From Hymenobacter glacialis (lineage in GTDB: Bacteria; Bacteroidota; Bacteroidia; Cytophagales; Hymenobacteraceae): 64,000 bases of DNA. Of the stretch, positions 63,471-64,000 are shown piece after piece. Both the position numbers and the translations under genes were made by a program. Numbering within the stretch: position 1 is the stretch's first letter; every line of letters begins with the position of its first letter. Under the pieces are notes generated by a model. It was given only the letters and a program-made list of their open reading frames with translations. It had not been told where the DNA came from and did not search any database. The stretch is taken from NCBI RefSeq assembly GCF_001816165.1, contig NZ_MDZC01000046.1, forward strand, positions 124,001 to 188,000, in the 5' to 3' direction.

Positions 63471-63516
63471 GGCTGGGTACCCCGAACCCCTTAAGGGGAG
63501 TTCGGGGTACCCAGCC
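63471..63516. terminator. Perfect palindromic hairpin upstream of gatB
   Basis: Arms of 17 bases (63471-63487, starts GGCTGGGTACCCCGAAC; and 63500-63516) pair perfectly, and the loop contains CCCCTTAAGGGG, itself a palindrome. There is no T-run, so it may be a repeat element and not a terminator. The gene-free stretch 63379-63653 otherwise shows only a weak TACCTTTA (63608-63615). Confidence 0.5.
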
Positions 63517-63653
63517 AAAGAAATGCCCGTGGCCTGCATACAGCTTGCCGACGAGGCATAGGGGCAACAAGAGCAGCTTGGTGCCATGCAAGCTTCCCCG
63601 AAGGCGTTACCTTTAGGCCCCAATAGCTACTTAGTACCCCGCGTTTTTTCGAT

Positions 63654-64000
63654 ATGGACGAAGCCCTGCTTGCCAAATACCAGCCCGTTATCGGCCTGGA
63701 AGTACACGCCCAGCTGCTGACCCACAGCAAAATGTACTCTGCCGACGAAAACGAGTACGGCGTGGCGCCCAACACCAACCTCTCGGTTATCACCCTCGGC
63801 CACCCCGGCACCTTGCCCAAGGTGAACCGCACGGCCGTGGAGTTTGCCATGAAAATGGGTCTGGCCACCAACTGCACCATCCGGCGCGACAACCTGTTTG
63901 CGCGCAAAAACTACTTTTACCCCGACCTGCCCAAGGGCTACCAGATTACGCAGGACAAAACCCCCATTTGCCACGACGGCCACGTGGACGTGCGCCTGGC
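63654..64000 (+). CDS. gatB: Asp-tRNA(Asn)/Glu-tRNA(Gln) amidotransferase subunit B (5' part)
   Basis: First 115 codons of GatB, cut by the window edge (full length about 480 residues). It opens MDEALLAKYQPVIGLEVHAQLLTHSKMY, the family's first block, and continues NLSVITLGHPGTLPKVNRTAVEFAMKMGLATNC and RKNYFYPDLPKGYQITQ, which carry residues of the tRNA-dependent kinase/metal site. It is needed for Asn- and/or Gln-tRNA formation in organisms without a matching synthetase. GatA and GatC are not visible in the window. Confidence 0.96.
   Translation, partial: MDEALLAKYQPVIGLEVHAQLLTHSKMYSADENEYGVAPNTNLSVITLGHPGTLPKVNRTAVEFAMKMGLATNCTIRRDNLFARKNYFYPDLPKGYQITQDKTPICHDGHVDVRL

Overview
The window looks like a chromosomal segment of a GC-rich member of the Bacteroidota, most like Hymenobacter and its relatives (order Cytophagales). 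The signs are the family content (IcmF, DUF2805, DUF4199, DUF6252, a YbiT-like ABC-F protein, many SPII lipoproteins, TonB-like periplasmic proteins), several upstream regions with the Bacteroidota -7 element TAnnTTTG, and dispersed palindromic repeats between genes. The genus call is an inference. There are no rRNA or tRNA genes, CRISPR arrays, transposases, prophage genes or replication origins that I can see.

Layout. 1-6 kb: the N-terminal two thirds or more of a fused isobutyryl-CoA mutase (cut by the left edge), a small DUF2805 protein, a frameshifted zinc-dependent formaldehyde dehydrogenase with a GlcG/HbpS-like gene upstream, and a seven-helix membrane protein. 6-12.5 kb: lepA, folD, queE, an OmpA-type envelope protein and a small exported protein. 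12.6-21.3 kb: housekeeping genes, mostly on the minus strand (gltA, mnmE, a DtxR-type regulator, fabH, a glycosyltransferase, msrA, a 3-hydroxyacyl-CoA dehydrogenase), with dapD on plus. 21.5-32.6 kb: small membrane and exported proteins, a YbiT-like ABC-F ATPase, an L,D-transpeptidase, an M48 protease, a LON substrate-binding-domain protein, mtgA, an App1-type phosphatase and a eukaryotic/poxvirus-type topoisomerase IB.

32.6-39.7 kb: a repeat-filled spacer, then two divergent paralogous envelope proteins of nearly equal size with a kinase-like signature that is intact in one and broken in the other, followed by a CrtA-like protein, a PNPOx-fold protein, an ACP phosphodiesterase, a SlyD-like isomerase and an overlapping GxxExxY protein. 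39.7-47 kb: two unrelated-looking SF1 helicases, one of them an 1173-residue nuclease-helicase, separated by an Imm51-like protein, a coiled-coil membrane protein and a broken lipoprotein gene. 47-64 kb: lipoproteins, a serine hydrolase, glutamate-type dehydrogenase, an MMPL-type RND exporter, thyA, a class IV aminotransferase, a frameshifted dprA, a MerR regulator, alaS, a TonB/MORN protein and the start of gatB.

Three genes are broken. fdhA and dprA each lack one base inside a GC-rich run, so sequencing or assembly error is as likely as real decay. The lipoprotein gene at 42.9 kb has two independent lesions and is a better pseudogene candidate. The most interesting points are the kinase-like paralogue pair, the nuclease-helicase, and several repeat families that start at or within a few bases of stop codons.
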